Assembly (NCBI RefSeq): GCF_005144585.1
Contig: NZ_SSMQ01000022.1
Span: 1 to 64,000, forward strand
Direction of reading: 5' to 3'
Length of the DNA stretch: 64,000 nucleotides
Source of the DNA: Polyangium fumosum
GTDB taxonomy: Bacteria > Myxococcota_A > Polyangia > Polyangiales > Polyangiaceae
Shown in pieces: positions 21,320 through 30,176 of the stretch. Made by a program: the position numbers and the translations under genes. The notes under the pieces are model-generated. The model saw nothing but the letters and a program-made list of their open reading frames with translations. It made no database searches and was not told the DNA's origin. Numbering within the stretch: the first letter of the stretch is position 1; each line of letters begins with the position of its first letter.

Positions 21320-21712
21320 ATGCGAGACGTAATCCTCCTGGGCCTCGTGGTCATGACTTTCGGCGTCGCCTGCAGCCGCTCGGAGTCGGCCCGCTTCGTC
21401 CTCGAGAACAACAAGGTCGAGCGCGTGGAGGGTTGCCACCTCTTCATGAACGCCTGGAACGCCACGGATGAACGTGGTGGTCCGTGGGCAGTCATCGAAT
21501 TCGTATGTGACGTCCCCGAATCGGTCCAACATGAAAAGGAGTGGTGGGGGGACAAGCCCCACCCCTTGGCTTTCACCATGGGCGTGGGCGAATGCTTGGT
21601 GCTCGGTAAAAAATTTTATTGCGTGGAGAGTATTGAACCGGGCGAAGTGACATTCAAAGCCACCTACGAATGGGTGACTCGTCACCACGACCACATCAAG
21701 CCGCTCCCCTGA
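21320..21712 (+). CDS. Small lipoprotein of unknown function
   Basis: 130 residues starting MRDVILLGLVVMTFGVACSR, a lipoprotein signal with Cys at residue 18, and GAAGGA 7 nt upstream. The mature part is mixed alpha/beta with several Trp and Cys (GCHLFMNAWNATDERGGPWA, F-Y-C-V-E-S-I) and no known motif. It lies 22 nt after the Cys-rich lipoprotein and may be cotranscribed. Composition is more AT-rich than the housekeeping genes to its right, in keeping with an accessory patch. Confidence 0.6.
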   Translation: MRDVILLGLVVMTFGVACSRSESARFVLENNKVERVEGCHLFMNAWNATDERGGPWAVIEFVCDVPESVQHEKEWWGDKPHPLAFTMGVGECLVLGKKFYCVESIEPGEVTFKATYEWVTRHHDHIKPLP

Positions 21713-21836
21713 CCTTCACCGCGCCCGCCCCTTCCAAAACGTCCGCCTGAGCCGAGCGCGCGCCGCCCCCTCGCGCACGCTCCCCGCGCACATCTCCCTC
21801 GCGCCCGGCCGCGAAATTTCCTACACAATATCCGCC

Positions 21837-23519
21837 ATGCAGGACGACGCCCCCATCTTCGGGTTCAACGCGGCGCGGGAAGACATCGTGCGGACCGTGG
21901 TCTCGCGCGTCGTGCTCTCCACGAAAGACCCGCTTCTCGCGCTCAACGACGCGGCTTACCACGAGACCAAGCGCCTCGAGGCCAGCAAGCGCGGGCCCGA
22001 GGAGCAGAAGGAGCTCGCCGAGTGGCAAAGGCTCGCGCGCGCCCTCGGCCGCATGCCCGACGGCGAGCGGCGCGAGAAGCTCGCCTCCATCGTCGAGCAC
22101 GTCGGCTGGGACGTCGCAGGGAACTTCGACCCACGCGTGTTCAAGGTGTCGTCGAAGCTCCTGCCCCCGATCGTGACGTACCTGCTCGCGCCGCGGACGC
22201 TCGTGCGTCTGGCCCGCGATCCGAAGCAGCTCGTGAGCCTGTCGGCGCTCGACGACAAGGTGCGCGTCGAAGGGCCGGTCGAGGAGCTGCGCGAGCTTTC
22301 GCGGCAAGGGACGGCGGTGTACGTCCCGACACACCTGTCGAACATGGATTCGATCGTGTTCGGCTACGCGCTCGAGCGCGCCGTGCTGCCGCCCGCGACC
22401 TACGGCGCAGGCAAGAACCTGTTCACGAACCCCGTGCTCTCGTTCTTCATGCACAACCTCGGCGCCTACCGCGTCGACCGGCGGATCCGGCACAACCTCT
22501 ACAAGGACGTGCTGAAGACGTACTCGTGCGTGCTGCTCGAGCGCGGCTACCACTCGCTGTTTTTCCCGGGCGGGACACGTTCACGCTCGGGCGGCGTCGA
22601 GCGGCGGCTGAAGCTCGGGCTCATGGGCACGGCGATCGAGGCGTACGCGCGGACCTTGATGGCGAACCGGGAGCGGCGCGTGTACTTCGTGCCCGCGACG
22701 ATCAACTACCTGATCACGCTGGAGGCCGAGACGCTGATCGCGGACTTCCTCGCGGAGGCCGGCAAGGGGCGCTTCATCATCGAGGACGACGAGTCGTCGC
22801 GCGTCGGCCGCGTGACCGCGTTCATGCGCAAGATGTTCGACATGCAAGGCGCCGTGGTGATCCGCTTCGGCAAACCCATCGATCCCTTCGGCAACATGGT
22901 CGACGAGCGCTGCCGGTCGTTCGATCGCCGCGGGCGCGAGGTGGATCCCGCGAGCTACGTGAAGGATGAAAGCGGGCGCGTGACGCTCGATCCCGTGCGC
23001 GACGCGCAGTACACGCGCGAGCTCGGCGACGAGATCTGCAAGGCCTACCTGCGCGACACGGTGGTGCTGGAGACGCACGTGGTCGCCGCCGCGAGCTTCG
23101 AACGGCTGCGGCGCGCCTCGCCCGCGTCGGATCTCTTCACGGTGCTCCGGCAGCGCGACGTGGTCGTGGTGCCGCGCGACGAGCTCGCCAAGGACGTGGT
23201 GAAGCTGCGGGATCGGCTGGTCGAGCTCGCCGATCGTGGCGAGATCGTGGTCGGCGGGTTTCTCCGGACCGCCTCGGGCGGCGACATCGTGGAGCGGGCG
23301 CTGCGGGCCTTCGCCGGCTACCACGCCTCGCCCGTGCTCGCGTCGCGGCCGGAGGGGCTCGCGATCATGGACACGAATCTATTGTTTTATTATCAGAACC
23401 GGCTCGCGGCCCACGGGATGGCCTGGGACGTCATCGCGCCGCCGGGCATGCCACCCGCGCGGCCGCCGGTCTTCGCCCCACCCGCGGCGCGCGACGCGGC
23501 GCAGGGAGGTTTGTCGTGA
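21837..23519 (+). CDS. PlsB-like glycerol-3-phosphate acyltransferase
   Basis: 560 residues. The acyltransferase fold is marked by motif I H-L-S-N-M-D (H-x4-D, catalytic) near residue 164, motif II around N-L-G-A-Y-R-V-D-R-R, motif III F-F-P-G-G-T-R-S-R-S-G, and motif IV V-P-A-T-I-N-Y. Family members acylate glycerol phosphates at the membrane, the first steps of phospholipid synthesis. In motif III the usual Glu (P-E-G-T-R) is Gly. The C-terminal 190 residues form a helical extension of unknown role. The TGA overlaps the GTG of a GpsA-like gene, so the two are translationally coupled. An AT-rich TACACAATAT just upstream could be a -10 region. Confidence 0.8.
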   Translation: MQDDAPIFGFNAAREDIVRTVVSRVVLSTKDPLLALNDAAYHETKRLEASKRGPEEQKELAEWQRLARALGRMPDGERREKLASIVEHVGWDVAGNFDPRVFKVSSKLLPPIVTYLLAPRTLVRLARDPKQLVSLSALDDKVRVEGPVEELRELSRQGTAVYVPTHLSNMDSIVFGYALERAVLPPATYGAGKNLFTNPVLSFFMHNLGAYRVDRRIRHNLYKDVLKTYSCVLLERGYHSLFFPGGTRSRSGGVERRLKLGLMGTAIEAYARTLMANRERRVYFVPATINYLITLEAETLIADFLAEAGKGRFIIEDDESSRVGRVTAFMRKMFDMQGAVVIRFGKPIDPFGNMVDERCRSFDRRGREVDPASYVKDESGRVTLDPVRDAQYTRELGDEICKAYLRDTVVLETHVVAAASFERLRRASPASDLFTVLRQRDVVVVPRDELAKDVVKLRDRLVELADRGEIVVGGFLRTASGGDIVERALRAFAGYHASPVLASRPEGLAIMDTNLLFYYQNRLAAHGMAWDVIAPPGMPPARPPVFAPPAARDAAQGGLS

Positions 23520-24499
23520 CGGATCGTCAGGTGCCGAGCGTGGGGATCGTGGGCGGCGGGCCCTGGGGGCGGGCGCTCGCGACGGCGGCGCGCCGGACGG
23601 GCGCCGAGGTCGTGTTGCACTCGCGGCGAGATCAACCGGGGGGTTTGGGGGCGCAGCTCCGCTCGTCGGAGCGGAGCCCCCAAGCGTCGACCGCCGATCC
23701 CGGCCTGCACGTGACGACCGATTACGCGGAGGTCGCGAAGGCGCGGCTCGTGGTGATCGCGGTGCCGTCGTCGGTCGCGCGGAGCGTGCTCCGGGCGCTC
23801 GGGGACCACCTCGGCGGTCAGCACCTCGTGGTGCACGGGGTGCGCGGGCTCGGGGTCGAGGGGCTGGAGACGGTGAGTGATCTCGTGCGCGAGGAGACGC
23901 CCGCGCGGCGCCTCGGCGCGCTCGGAGGGCCGGTGCAGGCCGGCGAGCTCATCGAGGGGCGGCCGTCGGCGATGGTGATCGGGTCGCGGTTCCCCGAGGT
24001 GATCACGGCCGCGACGCGGGCGTTCCAGGGCCCGAGCCTTCGGGTGTACGGGACAAACGATCTGCGCGGGCTCGAGTGGGCCTCGGCGCTCGTCGGTTGT
24101 CTGTCGATCGGGGTCGGCTACGCGGAGGAAGCAGGCGCGGGGCCGGGGCTTTTGGCGGCGCTGATCTCGCGCGGGGTCGACGAGGCGGCGCGGCTCATGG
24201 CGGCCGCGGGTTGCGAGGAGCGGACGATGCTCGGGCTCGGCGGGTACGGCGATCTCTTGGCGTCGATCGCGCTCGAAGACCGGCCGGAGGTGGTGCTCGG
24301 CAAGGCGCTCGCGCGGAAGGTGCCGCTCGATCAAGCGATCACGATGGCGAAGCTCCGGGTGGAGGCGATCCCGCTGATCCCGCGGATCGTGCGGTTCGCG
24401 GAGGAGCATCGGGTGGACGCGAACACGTTCGGGGCACTCTCGGAGATCCTCGCCGGCGGGCGCCCACAGGCCATGCTGGATCGCATGTTCACAGGTTGA
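23516..24499 (+). CDS. GpsA-like NAD(P)-dependent glycerol-3-phosphate dehydrogenase homologue, probably divergent
   Basis: 327 residues from a GTG overlapping the acyltransferase stop. The N-terminus has a Rossmann GIVGGGPWGRALATAARRTG, then the GpsA fold with G-V-R-G-L-G-V-E-G-L-E and L-I-S-R-G-V-D-E-A-A-R-L and G-L-G-G-Y-G-D-L-L-A-S. GpsA makes glycerol-3-phosphate from DHAP, the acyltransferase's substrate, so the pairing makes sense. However, the usual T-K-G motif reads V-R-G, and the usual G-A-L-K-N reads S-A-L-V-G, so both lysines expected in the active site appear to be replaced. It may have lost activity or changed substrate. Fold assignment is firm; function is not. Confidence 0.75.
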   Translation: MTDRQVPSVGIVGGGPWGRALATAARRTGAEVVLHSRRDQPGGLGAQLRSSERSPQASTADPGLHVTTDYAEVAKARLVVIAVPSSVARSVLRALGDHLGGQHLVVHGVRGLGVEGLETVSDLVREETPARRLGALGGPVQAGELIEGRPSAMVIGSRFPEVITAATRAFQGPSLRVYGTNDLRGLEWASALVGCLSIGVGYAEEAGAGPGLLAALISRGVDEAARLMAAAGCEERTMLGLGGYGDLLASIALEDRPEVVLGKALARKVPLDQAITMAKLRVEAIPLIPRIVRFAEEHRVDANTFGALSEILAGGRPQAMLDRMFTG

Positions 24500-24583
24500 T
24501 CGTGACGCCGGGGCGAGCGCGTCGAAAACCTGCCGTTCCGGTGCGGCGGATCCCGCTTGCGCGGATGCGTGATCGGAACGAAC

Positions 24584-26128
24584 ATGGGCTCCGTGTCTGC
24601 CGCGCAGAGCCTAGCCGATAAGGAGCCGGTGAGCGTCGGCAAGTACAAGCTGATCGCGAACCTCGGCCGTGGAGGCATGGCCGACGTGTTCCTCGCCGTG
24701 GTCGCAGGGCCTCTCGGCGTGAACAAGTTGCAGGTCGTGAAGCGGCTGCGCGCCGAGTTCGCCGAGGATCCCGAGCGCCGGGAGATGTTCCTCGACGAGG
24801 CGCGGATCGCGACGCGCCTCAATCACCCGAACGTGGTGCAGACGTTCGAGGTGCACGCGGACGAGGGCGTGTACTTCATCACGATGGAGTACCTCGAAGG
24901 CGCGCCGCTGAACCGGCTGATCAACCGGTCTTCGCGGACGAAGACGCCGGCGCCGCCCGGGGTGCTGCTCCGGATCCTCGCCGACGTGCTCGCAGGGCTG
25001 CACTACGCGCACGAGCTCGCCGATTACGACGGCAAGCCCTTGAACATCGTCCACCGCGACGTGAGCCCGCACAACGTGATCGTCTCGTACGACGGTCAGG
25101 CCAAGCTGCTCGATTTCGGGATCGCGAAGTCCGACGTGCGTTTGATGGAGACGCGCACGGGAATCATGAAGGGCAAGCTCGGGTACATGGCGCCCGAGCA
25201 GGTGCGCTGCAGGCCGCTCGATCGGCGCGCCGACGTGTTCGTCGCAGGGATCGTGCTGTGGGAAATGCTGGCCGGCCGGAAGATGTGGGACAAAGCCGCC
25301 GATATGGAGGTGCTCCACAAGCTGGCGACCGGCGAGATGGAGGCGATCGAGTCGGTTCGTCCCGACGTACCCCCGGCGCTCGTGAAGATCTGCGCGAAGG
25401 CGCTGGCGTACGATCCGGCGGAGCGATATGCGACCGCGGCCGAGATGCGCGTGGCGCTCCTCGGTTATCTCGACGGCGCAGGGCTGCGCGTGACGCCGGA
25501 GGACATCGGCAAATACGTCACGTCGGTCTACGCGGACAAACGCACCGAGATCCGGAAGATCATCGAGCGGCAGATCGCGAAGCTGCGGCAAAGCGAGGCG
25601 GCGTCGCCGTCGGCCGAGGACGCGCCCGCGTCGTCGATGCGCGTGCTGCGCGGGGATACGGCGCACGGCGGGAGCGAGCCGGGCGTGGGGGCGAGCCTGC
25701 CGAACCTGCGCAGCATGCCGCCGTCGATGGAGGCGCCCGACGCGCTCGCGCCGGAGATCCCGCCGCCCCCGAGCCTGCCCTCCACAGCGGCGATCGAGCC
25801 GGCGCCGGTGACACCGACGCTCGACCGGAACCCCGGGCCAAAGACGGAGCCGCCCGCGGTGCGGACGAAGGAACGAGCGCCCGTCGAGGCGCCGGCAGAT
25901 CTGGTTGAGGCGGCGCCCGAGTCGTCGGGAGGGTCGGACCGCGTTCGCCTATTTGTGGCGCTCGTGGTGGTGCTCGCCGCGGCGGTGGGCGCGTTCGTGG
26001 CGCTTCGGTTCCGACAAACCCATACGCCGCCGGCGCCGCCCGCGGCCGTGGGGACGTCGCAGGTGGATCCGAAGCAGCCGGGCGCCGGGCCGGTCACGCC
26101 GGCCGCGACGACGACGCCCCCGAAGTGA
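24584..26128 (+). CDS. Transmembrane Ser/Thr protein kinase
   Basis: 514 residues. The N-terminal kinase domain (about 22-290) has G-R-G-G-M-A-D-V-F loop, VVKRL with the ATP lysine, HRDVSPHN catalytic loop, D-F-G, and M-A-P-E-Q, all intact; Ser replaces Lys in the catalytic loop, as is common in myxobacterial kinases. A helical region (300-345) and Pro/Ala-rich linker lead to one transmembrane helix (about 457-478, LFVALVVVLAAAVGAFVALR) and a short outer tail. Start chosen at MGSVSAAQ, with GGAAC upstream; a Met 27 nt earlier is possible. Kinase faces the cytoplasm. Targets unknown. Confidence 0.9.
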   Translation: MGSVSAAQSLADKEPVSVGKYKLIANLGRGGMADVFLAVVAGPLGVNKLQVVKRLRAEFAEDPERREMFLDEARIATRLNHPNVVQTFEVHADEGVYFITMEYLEGAPLNRLINRSSRTKTPAPPGVLLRILADVLAGLHYAHELADYDGKPLNIVHRDVSPHNVIVSYDGQAKLLDFGIAKSDVRLMETRTGIMKGKLGYMAPEQVRCRPLDRRADVFVAGIVLWEMLAGRKMWDKAADMEVLHKLATGEMEAIESVRPDVPPALVKICAKALAYDPAERYATAAEMRVALLGYLDGAGLRVTPEDIGKYVTSVYADKRTEIRKIIERQIAKLRQSEAASPSAEDAPASSMRVLRGDTAHGGSEPGVGASLPNLRSMPPSMEAPDALAPEIPPPPSLPSTAAIEPAPVTPTLDRNPGPKTEPPAVRTKERAPVEAPADLVEAAPESSGGSDRVRLFVALVVVLAAAVGAFVALRFRQTHTPPAPPAAVGTSQVDPKQPGAGPVTPAATTTPPK

Positions 26129-26171
26129 AGCGCTTGCCGGGGCGGCATGCCGTGCTAGTCGCCCGCTCGAC

Positions 26172-26819
26172 ATGAGCCGTTTCTCGCCACGCGCGTTGAT
26201 CTTCGACATGGATGGGCTGCTCGTCGACTCGGAGCCGCTCTGGCACGAGGTGGAGCGCGCATTCGCCCGCGCGCGCGGGGGCGAGTGGACCGACGAGATG
26301 GCGCTCGCCTGCACGGGGCAAGGAATCGGGCGGATCGTGCACATCATGGGGGAGCACATCGGCTTCGAAGTGGACGAGGCGCGCGACGTGACGGAGCTCG
26401 AGGATCGGTTCCTCGCCCACGTGGAGGGTCTTTCCCTCAAGCCGTTCGCCCGCGCGTTCCTCGACGAGGCGCGGGGGCGATTGCCGATCGGGCTGGCGTC
26501 GTCGTCGCCGCGGCGGCTGATCGACGCGAGCCTGAAAAGGTTTGGCCTGACGGACCATTTCGACGTGACGGTGTCCGGGCAGGAGGTGCCGCGGGCGAAG
26601 CCGTGGCCGGACGTGTATTTGCGCGCGGCGGAGCGGCTGTCGGTCGGGGCCGAGGGGTGCCTCGCGCTGGAGGATTCGAAGAACGGGGTGCGGGCCGCGA
26701 AGGGCGCGGGGATGGCGGTGATCGCGGTGCCCGAGGGGGACGGGGGCGCGTTCGTGGAGATTGCGGATGTGGTGGTGAGGAGCTTGGAGGAGGCGCGGGC
26801 GCTCGTGCGGTTGCCGTAG
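26172..26819 (+). CDS. HAD-family phosphatase, beta-phosphoglucomutase/YniC-like
   Basis: 215 residues. Motif I is IFDMDGLLVDSEPLW (nucleophile Asp and acid/base Asp near residues 11 and 13), an alpha-helical cap follows, motif II is L-A-S-S-S, motif III is the Lys in R-A-K-P-W-P-D, and motif IV is LALEDSKNGVRAAKGAGM. This is the subfamily I HAD layout of sugar-phosphate phosphatases such as YniC and 2-deoxyglucose-6-phosphatase; without a clear mutase cap signature, a hexose-phosphate phosphatase is the likelier call. It lies 43 nt after the kinase and may share its transcript. Confidence 0.8.
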   Translation: MSRFSPRALIFDMDGLLVDSEPLWHEVERAFARARGGEWTDEMALACTGQGIGRIVHIMGEHIGFEVDEARDVTELEDRFLAHVEGLSLKPFARAFLDEARGRLPIGLASSSPRRLIDASLKRFGLTDHFDVTVSGQEVPRAKPWPDVYLRAAERLSVGAEGCLALEDSKNGVRAAKGAGMAVIAVPEGDGGAFVEIADVVVRSLEEARALVRLP

Positions 26820-26837
26820 CGCCCGGGCCTTGCGGAA

Positions 26838-29213
26838 TCAGCTCTGCCGGCGGCGACGCGCGAAGAGGGCCGCGACGGCCGCGAAGGCGGCGAGCGAGGC
26901 GCCCGCGGGGACGCTGGAGGAGCCGGGGACGGCGCAGCCGCAGCCGCCCGGGTCCGTGACGGGCGGGGTGGCGGGGTTGCCGCCCGCGCCCGAGCCGCCC
27001 GCGCCACCGGCACCACCGGCGCCACCGGCGCCGCCCATGCCGCCCACGCCGGACGATTGAACCGGGGTGAACGTCAGGTTCGTGAAGAGGCCGTCGCCTT
27101 CGCCGGCATTGGCGATCATCACGTAAGCCGTCTTCATGCCCGCCGGGACCATCGCGATGGTGTTGTAGGCATTGATGCCCTGGGAACCGCCGCCGTCGGG
27201 CGTGAGGACGACGGTGTCGGCCGTGGGCTTGAAGGGCCCATACGTGAACTGGAGAGGCTCCTCGCCGTAACGGACGAGGACCTTGGGCTCGAAGCTGCCG
27301 CCGCCGCCGAGCGGAGAACCGCCGCCCATGGTCGCGCCGTCGAAATCGATGGTGAGCGATTCGGTGTTCTCCGGCAGGAGGACGCGGACCTGGATGACGC
27401 CGGGCACGTACCCTTGCTGGTTCGAGCCGATGTTCGCGCCACCCACGCTCGGCGCGATCCATGCGCCGAGCGTGCCGCCGCTCGTGCCGACGAGGAGCGG
27501 GCCCTCCATCGTGGAGCCCTTGAATTCGAGGATGCGCGTGCACTCGGGCAGGACGCCGCGCGTGGTGAAGGCCGCTTCAAGCTGGGCGACGACGGCATCG
27601 CCGAGCAGGGAAGTCTTGACCTCGGCCATGATGAGCTCGGCCATGTCGTGATAATGGAGGTCACCCGAGGGCGCGGCCTCCATCGCGGCGAAGACGGCGA
27701 GGTCGAGTTCGGGCTTCTGGGCCTCGGTCAAACCCTTGCGGACGTCCCAGAGCGCGCCCGAGAAGAGGGTCGCGTCCTGGTGGACCTGGCCGGCAATGGC
27801 CGCGGGGCACGCGTCGGGGGCCGCGAGGCTACGAATGGCCTTGCCGCTCGGATCGGCGTCCAGGACGGCGTATTCGCCGACGTCGGGGTCACCCGTGATG
27901 GCCGACGAGAAGTAATCGGAAAGGCCCTCGTTCATGCCGCCCGGCGAGAAGACGATGCCGTACGCGTCACGGTGCGGGGTGCCGACGAGCTGGATCGTCG
28001 CATTGACGACGGCGTGCGTGAACTCGTGGTAAATGACGTCGCCGTCGTACGCGTAATCCTTGACCGGACCCTGGCCGAACATCATGGCGCCGCCCGTGAT
28101 GCCGAAGAGCAAGCCGAAGGGATTCGAGGGATCCGCCGGCGAAAAGAAGGCGTTCTGGAAAGGAACGAGGGGAACGTTGGGGTTGCCGAGATTGGCCGGG
28201 TTGCCGCCGAACAGACCGTCGGGCATACGGAGGTTCGCGACCGCGTCGATCGGGCCCTGCTGGACGAGGAAATCGGATTTGAAGGTCCTGAAAAACCGAT
28301 ACGCGATCTCGGTGTGCGCATACATGTGCAGCTCCGAGAACGGATCCTCCGGCGCCGTATCCTCGGCGGGCGTCGTCGACATGAAATCGAGCGAGCCGGC
28401 ATCCGCCTCCACCGTCTGCAAGAGCTCACAGACGTGAATGGCGAAACCCATGATGTTCTTCGTCGTCTTCATGTCGATGCAATTGCGCGCGACGACGAGG
28501 GGGCTCGAGAGCTTGTTGGCCCCGTCCGGCAAATTCAGCGTGACGGACTGCGTCTGCGGAGATTTGACGGGGTTCGAGGGGAACACGTTGGCCTCGTGCA
28601 GCGAGACCGCGGCATTGTAACGCGCCACGATGTCGCCGGTCTGCGCGTCGACGACGACGACGGGCGCATACGGAATGGCGAGGCCCGCGGTATAAAAATG
28701 CCAGGCGAGGACATTGCCGCCGCCCGACGGCCAGATCACGAGCCGGGCCTTCTTGGGGTCCATGTCGACGCCGGACGATTTGGAGGCCTTTTCGGCGACG
28801 TCCTCGGCCGAGAGCGCGGGCACGACGCTCGCGGGCAGGTCCTCGGCGAGGCGCGCCGCGACGATACGCGCGACGCCGTTCTCGCCGAACGAGACCGTGG
28901 CGCCACGGTGAAGCACGGGCACGCCCTGGTGCATCTGCGGCATCTTGACGATGCGCCGGCCGTCACGGAGGGTCGCGTCGCGCGCGGGGCCGAGCGAGAG
29001 GCTCTGCGACCAGGGCGCGCGCTCCGCGAGGATGGTGCGCGCCGACGCTTCGAGCGCCCGGGGCTCCGCATCCTTGGCCGCGACGAGCGGCTTCTGCGCG
29101 GCGGGCGAGAACGCGCCCACCTCGAGCAGTGTACGCGGCCCGGAGGCGGCGAACGCCGTCCCGCCGAGCGCGAGGACCATCAAGCTTGCCGAGAAAGAGG
29201 AGAAAAAGCGCAT
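26838..29213 (-). CDS. Secreted M36/fungalysin-like metalloprotease with Myxo-CTERM-type tail
   Basis: 791 residues from the Met of MRFFSSFSASLMVLALGG, a Sec signal peptide. The first 200 residues resemble the FTP propeptide. The zinc site is HEFTH near residue 394 in IYHEFTHAVVN, with the third ligand in E-G-L-S-D-Y-F about 30 residues on, as in fungalysins. A C-terminal beta domain is followed by a Gly/Ala linker and C-G-C-A-V-P-G-S, a hydrophobic segment and ARRRRQS, which fits the Myxo-CTERM sorting signal for anchoring and processing at the surface. Predicted to be a secreted or surface protease, useful for predation or nutrition. Confidence 0.85.
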   Translation of the reverse strand: MRFFSSFSASLMVLALGGTAFAASGPRTLLEVGAFSPAAQKPLVAAKDAEPRALEASARTILAERAPWSQSLSLGPARDATLRDGRRIVKMPQMHQGVPVLHRGATVSFGENGVARIVAARLAEDLPASVVPALSAEDVAEKASKSSGVDMDPKKARLVIWPSGGGNVLAWHFYTAGLAIPYAPVVVVDAQTGDIVARYNAAVSLHEANVFPSNPVKSPQTQSVTLNLPDGANKLSSPLVVARNCIDMKTTKNIMGFAIHVCELLQTVEADAGSLDFMSTTPAEDTAPEDPFSELHMYAHTEIAYRFFRTFKSDFLVQQGPIDAVANLRMPDGLFGGNPANLGNPNVPLVPFQNAFFSPADPSNPFGLLFGITGGAMMFGQGPVKDYAYDGDVIYHEFTHAVVNATIQLVGTPHRDAYGIVFSPGGMNEGLSDYFSSAITGDPDVGEYAVLDADPSGKAIRSLAAPDACPAAIAGQVHQDATLFSGALWDVRKGLTEAQKPELDLAVFAAMEAAPSGDLHYHDMAELIMAEVKTSLLGDAVVAQLEAAFTTRGVLPECTRILEFKGSTMEGPLLVGTSGGTLGAWIAPSVGGANIGSNQQGYVPGVIQVRVLLPENTESLTIDFDGATMGGGSPLGGGGSFEPKVLVRYGEEPLQFTYGPFKPTADTVVLTPDGGGSQGINAYNTIAMVPAGMKTAYVMIANAGEGDGLFTNLTFTPVQSSGVGGMGGAGGAGGAGGAGGSGAGGNPATPPVTDPGGCGCAVPGSSSVPAGASLAAFAAVAALFARRRRQS

Positions 29214-29350
29214 CGTTGACCCTTGCTTTGGGAAGTCCGAGGACGTGGGGACACGCACGGGAGGGCGCGTCCGAATGCAATCCTAGGAACCCGCGAAAGC
29301 GAGAGCAACGATTGGAATCGTCCGGCAGGAATGTAGCGACGGAAAATGGA

Positions 29351-29911
29351 CTAGTCGCGAAGGCTTTCGCACCGCGGGCAAGCCGCCTTGAGCCGCTCGT
29401 TCGCGCGATCGATGCGCTGCTGCGCGGCCGCGCAACGGTCGTCCTCTTTTCCAGCGAGATCGCAGAGGCGCGTGGCCGCGCGCTTCATCGAGGCGTAGGC
29501 GCGGCACGCGCCATGGCAAGGCGACTCCTCGCTGCCCGCCGACGTCGCCTCGGGCGCCACGGGCTTGGTGGGCGCCTTGCGCGCTGCATCCGTGGGCGCC
29601 GCAGGCGGCGCAGCACCCTCCGCAGAGGATTTCGCCTCGTCCGCCACGACCATCACGTTGAGGAAGGAGATCTCCCAACGATCGAGCTCCGTCGCGGCGT
29701 CGTCCGGGGTCCGGAGATCATCCGACGCGACCTTCGCCGACGCCGTGGCCGCAGGGGGCGGCGGCGGCGCAGCGGACTCAGCGGACTCGGCCGCGATGTC
29801 GACCGCCGTCGCCGGGGCCTCCCCGGACTTCGGAGCCGCCGCACAAGCGACGAGCGCGATAGGCACGAGCGCAAGGACCAAGGACGCCGGACGCAGGAGA
29901 CGCAAGGACAT
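29351..29911 (-). CDS. Lipoprotein with Ala/Pro-rich linker and Cys-containing helical tail
   Basis: 186 residues starting MSLRLLRPASLVLALVPIAL, lipobox V-A-C. About 60 residues are Ala/Ser/Pro-rich and disordered. The C-terminal half is helical with spaced Cys (C-H-G-A-C-R-A-Y, R-L-C-D-L-A, D-R-C-A-A-A, K-A-A-C-P-R-C), suggesting a small disulfide-stabilised helical bundle. No family recognised. It lies 78 nt downstream of a terminator and a tRNA gene and is probably transcribed alone. Confidence 0.6.
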   Translation of the reverse strand: MSLRLLRPASLVLALVPIALVACAAAPKSGEAPATAVDIAAESAESAAPPPPPAATASAKVASDDLRTPDDAATELDRWEISFLNVMVVADEAKSSAEGAAPPAAPTDAARKAPTKPVAPEATSAGSEESPCHGACRAYASMKRAATRLCDLAGKEDDRCAAAQQRIDRANERLKAACPRCESLRD

Positions 29912-29930
29912 GTCGAAACCCCCAAACGCG

Positions 29931-29966
29931 AAAAAGGCCGGCACCTTACGGTGACCGGCCCTTTTC
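29931..29966 (-). terminator. Rho-independent terminator between the tRNA and the lipoprotein
   Basis: AAAAAGGCCGG at 29931-29941 pairs with CCGGCC at 29955-29960, followed by CTTTTC. A-rich on one side and T-rich on the other, it can work in both directions. On the minus strand it would end tRNA-Leu transcription before the lipoprotein gene. Confidence 0.7.
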
Positions 29967-30007
29967 TCTTCTTTCGGACTCGCGGTTCCTCATGAACCGC
30001 TTCGGGG

Positions 30008-30089
30008 TGCGAAGGGCGGGACTTGAACCCGCACGGTGTTACCCGCTAGCACCTCAAGCTAGTGCGTCTGCCAATTCCGCCACCTTCGC
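30008..30089 (-). tRNA. tRNA-Leu (anticodon GAG)
   Basis: Read on the minus strand, the 7-bp acceptor stem is GCGAAGG with CCTTCGC and discriminator A. The D arm contains TGGCAGACGC. The anticodon stem CTAGC/GCTAG encloses TTGAGGT, giving anticodon GAG (codons CUC and CUU). A class II variable arm follows, and the T arm GCGGG-TTCAAGT-CCCGC is perfect. CCA is not encoded. The length of 82 nt fits leucine. Confidence 0.95.
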
Positions 30090-30176
30090 TCGGAACCGCT
30101 TGCTTCGAGGCGACGGAACCTACCCGGTTCGCCCCCAATGTCAAACACTTTTTTCGAGGCCCCCCAAGCTCGCCCG

